Positions 7,140 to 15,880 of a stretch of DNA of 64,000 bases are shown piece by piece. This stretch comes from Pontibacter fetidus. GTDB lineage: Bacteria > Bacteroidota > Bacteroidia > Cytophagales > Hymenobacteraceae. The number at the start of each line of letters is the position of its first letter. Within the stretch, counting starts at the first letter, position 1. The stretch covers positions 62,001 through 126,000 of the forward strand of contig NZ_JAAEAA010000015.1 in the NCBI RefSeq assembly GCF_010119545.1, given 5' to 3'. The position numbers and the translations under genes were made by a program. The notes beneath the pieces are model-generated. The model saw nothing but the letters and a program-made list of their open reading frames with translations. It made no database searches and had not been told where the DNA came from.

Positions 7140-9191
7140 TTATCTGCTTAGTACAAGCCGGCTACGGTATACTGTGTCGTTCATTTTAACTTCGCAAATG
7201 TAGAGGCCGGTTTGCAGGTTGGTACTGTTAATTTCGAGTTGGTGATTACCAGCTGCCAGCTGCTTTGCCGGTACTTCCCTTACCAGTCGGCCCCTGATAT
7301 CGAAAAAGCGAACGGCTACCGAGGTGGGTGCTGTTACTTTTAACTGGAGCGTTGCCGTAGTGGCAAACGGGTTTGGGTAGATACTGAACGAGCCATTTTC
7401 GGCAGCTATATCGGTTTTAAGTTGCTGAGTCTGTTCGTGTGTTGCCAATAGGTGGTCTGGCATGTTACCGACATAATAGGGCCGCATCATTTCGTGGTCT
7501 TCGTGCGACAGAATATGGCAGTGCCAGGCATATAAACCAGGCCTGTCAAACTTAGCCACTAAGCGGGTTACTTCGCCGGGGGCTATAGGGTAGGTATCTT
7601 TTCTGCCATCCTGCCCTGGCTCAGGCGCTTTGGGCTGACCAATCAAGCGTACTTTGGAAATTGTTCCGTCATCCGGGTCATCAAAATCAACGCTAAACTT
7701 CTGTGAGTTCAGGACCTGAAAGGTAACAAGGTGCAGGTGTATCGGGTGAGCATCTGGTGTGGTGTTGTAGATCTCCCATACTTCTGTAGCGTTCAGGTCA
7801 GGATTTTCAGTAATGGGGTCTACATATTCTAACGCTCCGTTTTCTATAGTGCCCAGCATGGCTTTTAATCTGCCATATTCATCCATTCCCTCAAAAAGTA
7901 AAAGCTGTCTGGTTTTAGCCGGAGTATCGTGGTCGAACAGGGCACTGGCGCGCAGGTTACCGGAAACGGACGTAAGCGGGTATGTTGTATTGAGTGGTTT
8001 TGATACACTGAAAGCCATAATCTGTCCTTCGGCATTTGGGTCGGGTGCAGCACCTTTGGGATAAGGAGATTTGCCATTGTTGCGGATGATGATGGTTTTC
8101 CCCCAAAGGGCAGGATTTGAAAAATCGATAACTACATCCTTTCTTTCGCCGGGAGCGATTAGCAACTGATTTTGGACAACTGGTGCAGGTAACAACCCAT
8201 TGTCTGAACCAATCTGCACAAAATTGAGCGGCACAGACATAAACAGGTTGTAGAACCTGGAATCGGAGCCATTAAGCATTCTGAAACGATATTGGCGAGG
8301 CTCTACATCCAGTACCGGCCAGGCCTTGCCGTTTACAAGTATAATATTGCCAAAAAATTCAGGTAACACGCTTGGGTAGGCTGCACCAGGTACTTCTGGT
8401 AGCGCAGGGTAGTATAGTTGTCCGTCTGCGGTAAACATGCGGTCTTGTATAGCCAGGCCAATGTCATATGGGTCGGCTGGTAAGTTATTGGTTGCTTTCA
8501 GTTGTTGCTCATGGTCATCGGTAAGTATATAAAAACCTGCCATGCCGGCATAAACGTTAAGCCGGGTTATACCTAGCGTATGGTCGTGGTACCAAAGGGT
8601 GGCGGCTTCCTGGTCGTTAGCATAGTGGTATGGTTCGTTATCTCCTTTTACAAAGTCCTCGCCTACTTTCCTGAAATCAGGGGTAAACCATGCTTCCGGA
8701 AGTCCGTCGCTAGCAGATTCGGTATGGCCGCCATGCAGGTGCGTAACTATAGGCACGCCATACTGCTCCCAGTTTTCTACATGCTCCATCGCCCAGTGTA
8801 TACTTTCATCTATAGGCAGTAAATGGGGTAAGGGGCTACCCTCCGCTGTGCCATCAATAGTAAGTTTGTTATGCCAGAACACCTCTACAGGCACATCTTT
8901 TTTAGCTACCAGGGTCGGCCCGGGATACTGCCCGTTATAGCCCCATACGGTAGTTAGCAGCGGCTGGCCAGACACATCGCGTAAGCCAAGGTCCTGCTCA
9001 AACTGGGTTACCTGCATTTCAAAACGGCCGCCACCTGTAGCGTTTATAGTTGCCGGAATTGGAAGCTGGTTTTGGAATTTAACCTGTGATCGTGGATCGA
9101 GAAGTTGTTGTGCCTGAGAGGATATACAAATACCTGCAGACAGATAAAGTAAGAGACCTGAAAATGCCAGGCCGAAGCGTGTAGAGTTCAT
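7140..9191 (-). CDS. secreted multicopper oxidase with type IX sorting domain
   Basis: A 683-residue exported protein. Residues 1-27 form a signal peptide ending in AQA/Q. The three cupredoxin domains carry the copper motifs THLHGGHT, TLWYHDHTLGITR, HPIHLHLVTFQVL and HCHILSHEDHEMMRPY, so type 1, 2 and 3 copper ligands are all visible; the closest known group is the CotA/bilirubin oxidase type. The last 80 or so residues (SFSIYPNPFATTATLQL to YRSRLVLSR) form a Por-type C-terminal sorting domain for type IX secretion, so the enzyme is probably released or anchored on the outer surface. Natural substrate unknown. Confidence 0.92.
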   Translation of the reverse strand: MNSTRFGLAFSGLLLYLSAGICISSQAQQLLDPRSQVKFQNQLPIPATINATGGGRFEMQVTQFEQDLGLRDVSGQPLLTTVWGYNGQYPGPTLVAKKDVPVEVFWHNKLTIDGTAEGSPLPHLLPIDESIHWAMEHVENWEQYGVPIVTHLHGGHTESASDGLPEAWFTPDFRKVGEDFVKGDNEPYHYANDQEAATLWYHDHTLGITRLNVYAGMAGFYILTDDHEQQLKATNNLPADPYDIGLAIQDRMFTADGQLYYPALPEVPGAAYPSVLPEFFGNIILVNGKAWPVLDVEPRQYRFRMLNGSDSRFYNLFMSVPLNFVQIGSDNGLLPAPVVQNQLLIAPGERKDVVIDFSNPALWGKTIIIRNNGKSPYPKGAAPDPNAEGQIMAFSVSKPLNTTYPLTSVSGNLRASALFDHDTPAKTRQLLLFEGMDEYGRLKAMLGTIENGALEYVDPITENPDLNATEVWEIYNTTPDAHPIHLHLVTFQVLNSQKFSVDFDDPDDGTISKVRLIGQPKAPEPGQDGRKDTYPIAPGEVTRLVAKFDRPGLYAWHCHILSHEDHEMMRPYYVGNMPDHLLATHEQTQQLKTDIAAENGSFSIYPNPFATTATLQLKVTAPTSVAVRFFDIRGRLVREVPAKQLAAGNHQLEINSTNLQTGLYICEVKMNDTVYRSRLVLSR

Positions 9192-9384
9192 ATTTCATAG
9201 CATATTTTTAATGGAGAGCAACAAATAAAACAACCTGAAAACTAGTGCTTTAGAAGCAAAGATCCTGATAAATTATACGTCAATTTAAAATTTAATACTA
9301 TTTAATATGAATAAATTACACAACTATACCTTTTATGAACCGGGTATAGGTTGCAACTAACTATAAACTATAAACTACAAGCAC

Positions 9385-9420
9385 AAAAAAGCCCCTGCCA
9401 GTTTCTACCTGACAAGGGCT
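9385..9420 (-). terminator. terminator of the RhlE-type helicase gene
   Basis: Twelve-base stem (9409-9420 with 9390-9401, two G-U pairs on the minus-strand RNA), followed on the minus strand by TTTTTT. Confidence 0.8.
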
Positions 9421-9443
9421 CTATAGTTTATGCCTTAAACGGG

Positions 9444-10817
9444 TTAATTCGAATGAGACGTACGGTTTCGGTTACCATTGCTACGATTGCCACCGCTTCG
9501 TTGTCCGCCACCACCATTTGTACTACGGTTTTGTGAACTAAAATTTCCGCCACCAGTACTTCTTCCCTGGCTTCCTCCGGCAGAGCTTCCGGCAGGTTTA
9601 TTGCCCCAGCGGCTTCTGCCACCGTTGCCACCTTTTTTCTTCTGCTCTTTCATGGTTGATGCAGCCTCGGCAAAATCCTTGGCTGTCATCGGGTACGGGT
9701 GGTTATCTATCACCGGAACATTCTTAGCGATCAGTTTCTGGATACTTACCAGATAAGAGGTTTCCTCAGCATCGCAGAACGATAAAGCTGTACCGCTTGC
9801 CCCGGCACGACCTGTACGGCCAATGCGGTGTACATAGGTTTCCGGCTCGTTCGGCAATTCATAGTTGATCACGTGGTTCAGGTCGTCCACATCAATACCG
9901 CGTGCGGCAATATCAGTAGCTACCAGTACGCGGGTACGGCTGGCTTTAAAATTATCCAGTGCACGCACGCGGGCATTCTGCGACTTGTTGCCATGTATCG
10001 CTTCGGCTTGAACTCCGGCTTTTGCCATGTCTTTCACTACTCTGTCGGCACCGTGCTTGGTTCTGGTAAATACCAGGGCACGGTCAATTTCATCGCCTTT
10101 CAGTAAGTGTATCAGCAAGTTTTTCTTGTCGGCTTTCTTTACATAGTAAACCGCCTGCTTTATAGTATGTGCCGTGCTCGAAACAGGCGTAACCTCTACT
10201 TTTGCAGGTTCTACCAATATGTTATCAGCCAGTTTCATAATCTCCGGAGCCATGGTAGCCGAGAAGAACAGCGACTGACGTTTCTCTGGTATCACGTTCA
10301 GCACTTTGCGTACGTCATGCACAAAACCCATGTCCAGCATGCGGTCGGCTTCATCCAGTACAAATATCTGCAAATGGCTCAGGTCGATAAACTTCTGCGC
10401 CATCAGGTCGAGTAAGCGGCCCGGTGTTGCCACCAGAATATCTACTCCCCTTTTCAAAGCTTCAGTTTGCGGATGCTGCGATACGCCACCAAAAATTACC
10501 GTGTGTTTTAAGCCGGTGTTACGGCCATAAGCGGCAAAGCTTTCACCAATCTGTAGAGCAAGCTCGCGGGTTGGCGTCAGTATCAACGACTTTATAGTTC
10601 GCTTGTTACGGTCCTGTGGCAAAGCATGTAGCAACTGCAGAATAGGAATAGCAAAAGCAGCCGTTTTACCAGTACCGGTTTGCGCACAACCCAGCAGGTC
10701 GCGTTTCTGAAGTATGTAAGGTATTGCTTTTTGCTGTATGGGGGTGGGGTTGGTGTATCCTTCTGTTTTAAGAGCGTTTAGGATCGGCTCTATCAGGTTC
10801 AATTCGTTAAATGTCAT
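9444..10817 (-). CDS. rhlE: DEAD-box RNA helicase, RhlE type
   Basis: ATP-dependent RNA helicase of 457 residues for RNA remodelling such as ribosome assembly or decay. The Q motif region is at the N-terminus, then motif [32 protein letters not shown], motif [15 protein letters not shown], motif III FFSATM, and the C-terminal RecA lobe with [20 protein letters not shown] and [10 protein letters not shown]. The last 60 or so residues are a basic Gly/Asn/Ser/Arg-rich tail, usual for RhlE of Bacteroidota and likely to bind RNA. A TATCTTTG box lies 155 bases upstream, which would give a long 5' leader, as is common for cold-regulated helicases (inference). Confidence 0.93.
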   Translation of the reverse strand: MTFNELNLIEPILNALKTEGYTNPTPIQQKAIPYILQKRDLLGCAQTGTGKTAAFAIPILQLLHALPQDRNKRTIKSLILTPTRELALQIGESFAAYGRNTGLKHTVIFGGVSQHPQTEALKRGVDILVATPGRLLDLMAQKFIDLSHLQIFVLDEADRMLDMGFVHDVRKVLNVIPEKRQSLFFSATMAPEIMKLADNILVEPAKVEVTPVSSTAHTIKQAVYYVKKADKKNLLIHLLKGDEIDRALVFTRTKHGADRVVKDMAKAGVQAEAIHGNKSQNARVRALDNFKASRTRVLVATDIAARGIDVDDLNHVINYELPNEPETYVHRIGRTGRAGASGTALSFCDAEETSYLVSIQKLIAKNVPVIDNHPYPMTAKDFAEAASTMKEQKKKGGNGGRSRWGNKPAGSSAGGSQGRSTGGGNFSSQNRSTNGGGGQRSGGNRSNGNRNRTSHSN

Positions 10818-10971
10818 GTAATTGGTCTTATGATGCTGTACAGTACCATGTGCACTGGCTCAGCTTTGCCCGGGAATACATAGCATTTGCAATCAATCCC
10901 GGCGTTATTCTTTCTATCAACCTTAAAAGGGGAAGTATGGTTCTATTTGAGCCATAATGATTGACAGTCTG

Positions 10972-10979
10972 CAAAGATA
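10972..10979 (-). promoter_or_regulatory. -7 box upstream of the helicase gene
   Basis: TATCTTTG on the minus strand, an exact TAnnTTTG match about 155 bases from the start codon. The same TATCTTTGC string also precedes the Bcr/CflA gene (17229-17222). Confidence 0.4.
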
Positions 10980-11042
10980 CACTTAAATATAGTGGTTTCC
11001 TATGCCGGGGTGTTAACGGTGTTTTGCAACTATAGTTCGAGA

Positions 11043-11792
11043 TCAGATCTGGCCAACCCGCATCGCTATCGGAAACTGCACATCATAGGTTCTGCCATCG
11101 GGCCAGGCTTTCTTAAACTTTTCGGTTACACGCTCCAGCGGAGAGTAGCCGTTTTTTTGTATATAATGCTGCACTGCCGACCAGGAGTTAAGGTAGCCCA
11201 GTAAGTTATCTATCGTCCAGGTGGCGGTTATAGTTAGTTCCGGCTTTTCTTCTATTTCTGTAAAAGGGAAAGGAATGGTCGTATAGTTTTCATCAATATA
11301 GTTGCGTTCTGCATCCCAGTAGCCATCCAGCACATTGTGGTAAAAGTCGCCAAGTATAGGGTTTACTTCTGGCGATATGCGCGGCAGGTTATAACACCAC
11401 ACAGCAATGATAGCTTCGGGTTTGGCAATACGGTACACTTCGCGGTAAAAAGCATCAAAATCGAACCAGTGTATGGCCTGTGCCACGGTTACCAGATCGA
11501 TGCTGTTTTCAGGCAAGTTGGTGGCTTCAGCGCGGGCGTGCAGGTAATGGATGTTGTCTTTTTGGATGGCGTTATCGAGTTGCTGCTGGCTGATGTCGGT
11601 GGCATAAACCAAATGGCAGCGTTCGGCTAGTTTGGCTGCTACCTGTCCGTTACCGGTTCCGCAATCCCAGGCGTTGGCGTAATGCGGCTTCAGGCTAAAG
11701 ATAAAGTCATACAGCGCATCCGGGTACACCGGCCGGAATTTTGCATACAAAGCTGCCTGCGCAGAAAAGTTATCTTTTGCTGCTTTCATCAC
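11043..11792 (-). CDS. class I SAM-dependent methyltransferase
   Basis: A 249-residue soluble protein. Motif I WDCGTGNGQVAAKLAE is at about residues 43-58, followed by the acidic strand end YATDIS and, at about residue 100, the post-motif VTVAQAIHWFDFDAFYREV, which matches the Methyltransf_11 family, relatives of which act on small molecules such as trans-aconitate. Its ATG lies directly after the stop of the upstream hydrolase gene (stop ends at 11793), so the two are co-transcribed. The substrate cannot be inferred. Confidence 0.82.
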   Translation of the reverse strand: MMKAAKDNFSAQAALYAKFRPVYPDALYDFIFSLKPHYANAWDCGTGNGQVAAKLAERCHLVYATDISQQQLDNAIQKDNIHYLHARAEATNLPENSIDLVTVAQAIHWFDFDAFYREVYRIAKPEAIIAVWCYNLPRISPEVNPILGDFYHNVLDGYWDAERNYIDENYTTIPFPFTEIEEKPELTITATWTIDNLLGYLNSWSAVQHYIQKNGYSPLERVTEKFKKAWPDGRTYDVQFPIAMRVGQI

Positions 11793-12794
11793 TTACTTTT
11801 TCAGGAATGCCAGCAATGGGTTAATAAACTTATCAAAGGCCTCGATGTGCGGCATGTGCCCTACTCCTTCCAGTTCTACCAGGGTGCTGTTTTTTATTTT
11901 TTTAGCAGTGTCTTTGCCCAGCTGCGGGTAGTTGCCCATAGTTGCCGCCACCTCTTTCGGAGCCAGATTCTTGCCAAGAGCTGTGCGGTCGCGCTGGCCA
12001 ATAATAAGTAAGGTTGGCATTTGTAACTGGTCAAATTCATTAAGCACCGGCTGTGTAAAAATCATATCATAAGTCAACGCAGCATTCCAGGCGATACGCG
12101 GGTAGTTTTCGTTTATAGTCCAGCCGGCCAGCAGTTTTACCCACTCCTCGTACTCTGGTTTCCAGTTGCCGCCGTAGTAGTTTTCCAACTGGTACTTTTT
12201 GATCTTGTCATAAGTTTGCTGCAGTTCGCCTTTGTAGGCCTGGTCTATAGTTTGGTAAGGGGCTTTTCGTTTCCAGTCTTCCAGGCCAATCGGGTTAGCC
12301 AATATCAATTTTTCTGTCATCTCCGGGTACATCAGCGCAAAACGCGTGGCCAGCATCCCGCCCATCGAGTGCCCCAAAACTGCTACTTTTTTAATGTTGA
12401 GCGTATCCAATATAGCCTTGGTATTTTGTGCCAGCAACTGAAACGTATATTGCAGATGCTCCGGCTTAGAGCTCTTCCCAAATCCGATCTGGTCCGGAAT
12501 GATAACGCGATAACCGGCTTTCGAAAGAGCTTCAGCAGTTTGCTCCCAATAAGCCCCATTAAAGTTCTTGCCATGCAGCAACATTACCGTTTTGCCGTTT
12601 GCCTTTGCCGGTTTCACATCCATATAAGCCATGCGCAGATTTTGCTTTTGTATCGTTAGTGGCAGGTATTGCACCTGGTAAGGGTATTTATAGTTCTCCA
12701 GGTTGATGTCCAGATTTTTAAGGTCTTGTTGCTGGGCTATAGTCGGGAGTTGTAACAGTAAAATGGCAAGTATAAGTAAAGTGGCTTTTCTCAT
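11793..12794 (-). CDS. secreted alpha/beta hydrolase
   Basis: A 333-residue protein with a signal peptide (MRKATLLILAILLLQLPTIA, cleavage near AQQ). The alpha/beta hydrolase fold shows the oxyanion segment LLHGKNFNGAYW, the nucleophile elbow GHSMGG (Ser at about 143), an acid in IIGQRDRTA and the catalytic histidine in GVGHMPHIEAF. No family-specific substrate motif is visible. It is the first gene of a two-gene unit with the methyltransferase downstream. Confidence 0.85.
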   Translation of the reverse strand: MRKATLLILAILLLQLPTIAQQQDLKNLDINLENYKYPYQVQYLPLTIQKQNLRMAYMDVKPAKANGKTVMLLHGKNFNGAYWEQTAEALSKAGYRVIIPDQIGFGKSSKPEHLQYTFQLLAQNTKAILDTLNIKKVAVLGHSMGGMLATRFALMYPEMTEKLILANPIGLEDWKRKAPYQTIDQAYKGELQQTYDKIKKYQLENYYGGNWKPEYEEWVKLLAGWTINENYPRIAWNAALTYDMIFTQPVLNEFDQLQMPTLLIIGQRDRTALGKNLAPKEVAATMGNYPQLGKDTAKKIKNSTLVELEGVGHMPHIEAFDKFINPLLAFLKK

Positions 12795-12873
12795 TATTAA
12801 TTAAGTGATGAATTAAACTATACGCAGTTGTCTTAACCGGGATAAGAGGTAATTGTTGGAATATTTGGATTTA

Positions 12874-12957
12874 GACCTCACAGTGTTTTCAAAACCTGTG
12901 AGTGTCTCGCAATGACGCAGAAAAGACACTCACAGGTCTTATAGACGCTGTGAGGTC
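12874..12957. repeat. 84-base nested inverted repeat (GACCTCACAG ... CTGTGAGGTC)
   Basis: Outer arms GACCTCACAG (12874-12883) and CTGTGAGGTC (12948-12957); inner arms ACCTGTGAGTGTCT (12894-12907) and AGACACTCACAGGT (12924-12937). Each half is itself a near-palindrome, so two alternative cruciforms are possible. The motif resembles a known Bacteroidota intergenic repeat (recollection). Confidence 0.7.
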
Positions 12958-12964
12958 AGGATAA

Positions 12965-13005
12965 AAACAAAAACGCCCAACCTGCTTTACCAGATTGGGC
13001 GTTTA
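12965..13005 (-). terminator. terminator of the downstream desaturase gene
   Basis: Stem ACGCCCAA (12973-12980) with TTGGGCGT (12995-13002). On the minus strand it is followed by TTTTTG. It lies just beyond the stop at 13027; A/T on both sides would let it work in both directions. Confidence 0.7.
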
Positions 13006-13026
13006 TCAAACTATAGTTTGGCCTTG

Positions 13027-14145
13027 TTAAGCCATTACTTCATTCAGGTTAGGTAACTTTAGCCTGCCGAAACGGTGCAGTGTGTTTAAATGTGAGCGAA
13101 CGGCCTGCAGAAAGGTTTTACTCTCGATGTAGGTAAGGTTAAATTCTGACGCGGTTTGCTTTACAATGTCTGCAAGGGCCGGGTAATGCACATGACTGAT
13201 GCGCGGGAACAAATGATGCTCGATCTGGAAATTAAGTCCGCCTACGTACCACGACAGCCACTTGCTCTTGCGGGCAAAATTAGCGGTAGTGCTGAGCTGG
13301 TGTATGGCCCAGTCGTTCTCGATAACGCCAGTTTCAGTAGGCAGCGGGTGATGAGTGCCCTCCACGGTATGCGCCAACTGGAACACCGTAGAAAGAATCA
13401 TGCCTGCCACAAAATGCATCAGAAAGAAACCAAGCAGCACCTGCCAGAAAGGTATACCGAAAATTAGCGTAGGAGCTACCAGAATAGAAAAGAAATACAG
13501 CAGTTTAAAGGCTACGATCTTCGAAAATGCCACCGTATTATCTGACTTAGAATTAGCATTCACGCCACTTCTGATATACTTAAAGAACTGCACAAAATCT
13601 TTTATAATAACCCAGTACAGCGTAAGCAGACCATAGAAAAAGAACGCGTATACCCATTGCAGCTTGTGGTAAAAGCGCACCTTAGTGTGCGGCGAAAAAC
13701 GCATGAACACCATGTCGTCAATATCCTCGTCCATTTCCACCACATTGGTGTAGGTATGGTGCAAAATGTTGTGCTGTAGTTTCCAGTTAAAGGCCGAAGC
13801 GCCCAGCAGGTTAACAGAGTGTGCCATCAGGTAGTTGATGATCTTGCTATTGGAAAAAGCACCATGGTTGGCGTCGTGCATTACACTCATGGCCACACCG
13901 GCTACTCCTATACCCATCACCAGCCACAGCACCAAACTGATCAGCACATGGGGGGTAAAGGCAAGCATAGCCGCGAAAGGCAGCACATAGAGCAGCATCA
14001 GAATAATGCTTTTGATAAGCAAGCGGGAGTTGCCGGATTTGGGCAGGTTATTCTCTGAAAAATAAGCGTCCACACGTTTGCGGAGCGTCGGAAAAAACAG
14101 ACTTTTGTCTTTGTTAACGAATTTTACTTTGCCTTTAAGCTTCAT
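13027..14145 (-). CDS. membrane fatty acid desaturase (linoleoyl-CoA desaturase type), copy 2
   Basis: A 372-residue membrane di-iron desaturase. The three histidine boxes are HDANHGA, HNILHHTYTN and QIEHHLFP; the third box in the QxxHH form marks front-end (delta-6 type) desaturases. Two pairs of hydrophobic segments surround the boxes. Start ATG 14145 gives the N-terminus MKLKGKVKFVNKDKS, identical to that of the upstream paralogue at 14368-15480. A TATATTTG box lies about 170 bases upstream, so this copy may have its own promoter. Probable role is membrane lipid unsaturation (inference). Confidence 0.9.
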   Translation of the reverse strand: MKLKGKVKFVNKDKSLFFPTLRKRVDAYFSENNLPKSGNSRLLIKSIILMLLYVLPFAAMLAFTPHVLISLVLWLVMGIGVAGVAMSVMHDANHGAFSNSKIINYLMAHSVNLLGASAFNWKLQHNILHHTYTNVVEMDEDIDDMVFMRFSPHTKVRFYHKLQWVYAFFFYGLLTLYWVIIKDFVQFFKYIRSGVNANSKSDNTVAFSKIVAFKLLYFFSILVAPTLIFGIPFWQVLLGFFLMHFVAGMILSTVFQLAHTVEGTHHPLPTETGVIENDWAIHQLSTTANFARKSKWLSWYVGGLNFQIEHHLFPRISHVHYPALADIVKQTASEFNLTYIESKTFLQAVRSHLNTLHRFGRLKLPNLNEVMA

Positions 14146-14314
14146 TTAATCTACTTGATAATCTAAAAATTACGCACACTCCAAAAGCTGTTCTACAACT
14201 CAACGAGTTACTATAAGTACGCTAGCTTAGCTAAAAACAGTCGTATACCTCTTCATTTCTTTTTACAGAAACTTTCAGATGATACAACAAGCACGGATTT
14301 ACGCGATTGGGGTG

Positions 14315-14322
14315 CAAATATA
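14315..14322 (-). promoter_or_regulatory. -7 box between the two desaturase genes
   Basis: TATATTTG on the minus strand, about 170 bases upstream of the second desaturase, an exact TAnnTTTG match in a 222-base gap. Confidence 0.4.
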
Positions 14323-14367
14323 ACGGAGAAACGGAATACTGTCAGCTTTCAGTAGCTATTTGATTTT

Positions 14368-15480
14368 TTAGCCGATGGCCTCGTTTAAACCGGGCAGCCT
14401 TCCGAAGCGGTGCAATGTAGCAATGTGCGAGCGAACGGCTTCTGCAAATGTTTCGTTCTCCAGGTATGGTACACCAAACTCGGCAGCGGTTTCTTTCACA
14501 ATACCGGATATGGCCGGGTAGTGCACATGGCACACGCGCGGAAACAGGTGATGCTCGATCTGGAAGTTAAGGCCACCCACGTACCACGACAAGATCTTGT
14601 TGTGCCGGGAAAAGTTAACTGTGGTGTTCATCTGATGAATGGCCCAGTCGTTCTCGATAATACCATGCTCGTCCGGCCTCGGGTGACTTGTACCCTCAAC
14701 AGTATGCGCTAACTGAAACACAACCGTCAGGACAATACCCGCCACAAAATGCATTAACAAAAAGCCAAGCAGCACCTGTAAAAACGGAATCCCGAAGAAC
14801 AGCACCGGCACGCCCAGAATGATGAAAAAGTACAGCAATTTCATGGCTACCAGTTTGGCAAACCATGTTCTGTTTTCAGCAGATGTATTGGTGTTTACAC
14901 CGGTCTTTTTGAAGAGCGCGTATTGCACAAAATCTTTTGCCACTACCCAGTAAAGCGTAAGTAACCCATAGAACACAAAAGCATAAAGCCATTGTATTTT
15001 ATGGAAGAACTTTACTTTAGAATGAGGATTGAAACGCAGCACCAGCCTGTCTTGTATGTCTTCGTCCAGTTCTACCACGTTGGTATAAGTATGGTGCAGG
15101 ATGTTGTGCTGTAGTTTCCAGTTAAAAGCGGAGCCACCCACAAAATTTAAGGTATAGCCCATCAGGTCGTTCACACGTTTGCTTTTAGAGAAAGCTCCAT
15201 GGTTGGCATCGTGCATCACGCTCATACCAATACCCGCTATACCCAGGCCCATCATAAACCACAGCAACAAACTAAGCGGGTAAGCCGGCTGAAAAACGAG
15301 CAGCGCCACAAACGGCAGAAAGTAAAGTAACAGCAACACCACACTTTTCACTTTCATGGTAGTATTGGCAGTTGTCGGGATATTATTTTCAGCAAAGTAG
15401 GCATCTACCCTTTTGCGGAGCGTGGGGAAGAACAGGCTCTTGTCTTTGTTAACGAATTTTACTTTGCCTTTGAGTTTCAT
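14368..15480 (-). CDS. membrane fatty acid desaturase (linoleoyl-CoA desaturase type), copy 1
   Basis: A 370-residue paralogue of the next gene, sharing the first 29 residues almost exactly and all three histidine boxes (HDANHGA, HNILHHTYTN, QIEHHLFP). Differences are spread over the membrane segments, so the two copies arose by an old tandem duplication and may differ in chain or position specificity. It inserts double bonds into acyl chains using O2 and an electron donor at the inner membrane (family knowledge). Confidence 0.9.
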   Translation of the reverse strand: MKLKGKVKFVNKDKSLFFPTLRKRVDAYFAENNIPTTANTTMKVKSVVLLLLYFLPFVALLVFQPAYPLSLLLWFMMGLGIAGIGMSVMHDANHGAFSKSKRVNDLMGYTLNFVGGSAFNWKLQHNILHHTYTNVVELDEDIQDRLVLRFNPHSKVKFFHKIQWLYAFVFYGLLTLYWVVAKDFVQYALFKKTGVNTNTSAENRTWFAKLVAMKLLYFFIILGVPVLFFGIPFLQVLLGFLLMHFVAGIVLTVVFQLAHTVEGTSHPRPDEHGIIENDWAIHQMNTTVNFSRHNKILSWYVGGLNFQIEHHLFPRVCHVHYPAISGIVKETAAEFGVPYLENETFAEAVRSHIATLHRFGRLPGLNEAIG

Positions 15481-15880
15481 GCTTTTTGTAATGAGTGATT
15501 TAATAACTCACACAAAGAATTTAAAGCTCAAAGAGTGAATTGCGGGTAAATTAAGTGCTGCATTTAGTACAGCGTAAAACTATAGAAATGCCAGACATCC
15601 GACCCGGCCGTTTTATAAGCTGGTTTATGTCTTGATATCCCTACAAGGTAACTATAAATAGGGAGAATTGATTACAACACCTTTAAATAAGGTTATATAA
15701 ATAAAACTATACTATAGCTGTTTAAGTTTCATAGCTGCGTTTTTCTATACTTTGTAAACTATAGCTCGGGCTACAAAACACAAAAAAGCGCTGACAACAT
15801 TAGCTTGTGTCAGCGCTTTTTTACGGCTTTCGTTTACTTAGGCTACTTCAGTACCTACCATAAGAATGGTACCAATAGGC
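15481..15880. other. 400-base gap without a gene
   Basis: Holds the upstream region of the first desaturase, three CTATAG cores (about 15580, 15712, 15760) and one strong terminator at 15782-15822. I see no promoter consensus or ORF of merit. Confidence 0.7.
15782..15822 (-). terminator. strong terminator downstream of the Bcr/CflA gene
   Basis: GCGCTGACA (15788-15796) pairs perfectly with TGTCAGCGC (15808-15816), flanked by six A on one side and six T on the other, so it can act in both directions. It is 60 bases beyond the exporter stop. Confidence 0.85.

Noticed and set aside
9478-9756. Plus-strand proline-rich ORF inside the helicase gene
   Set aside because: It is the antisense of the Gly/Asn/Arg-rich helicase tail.
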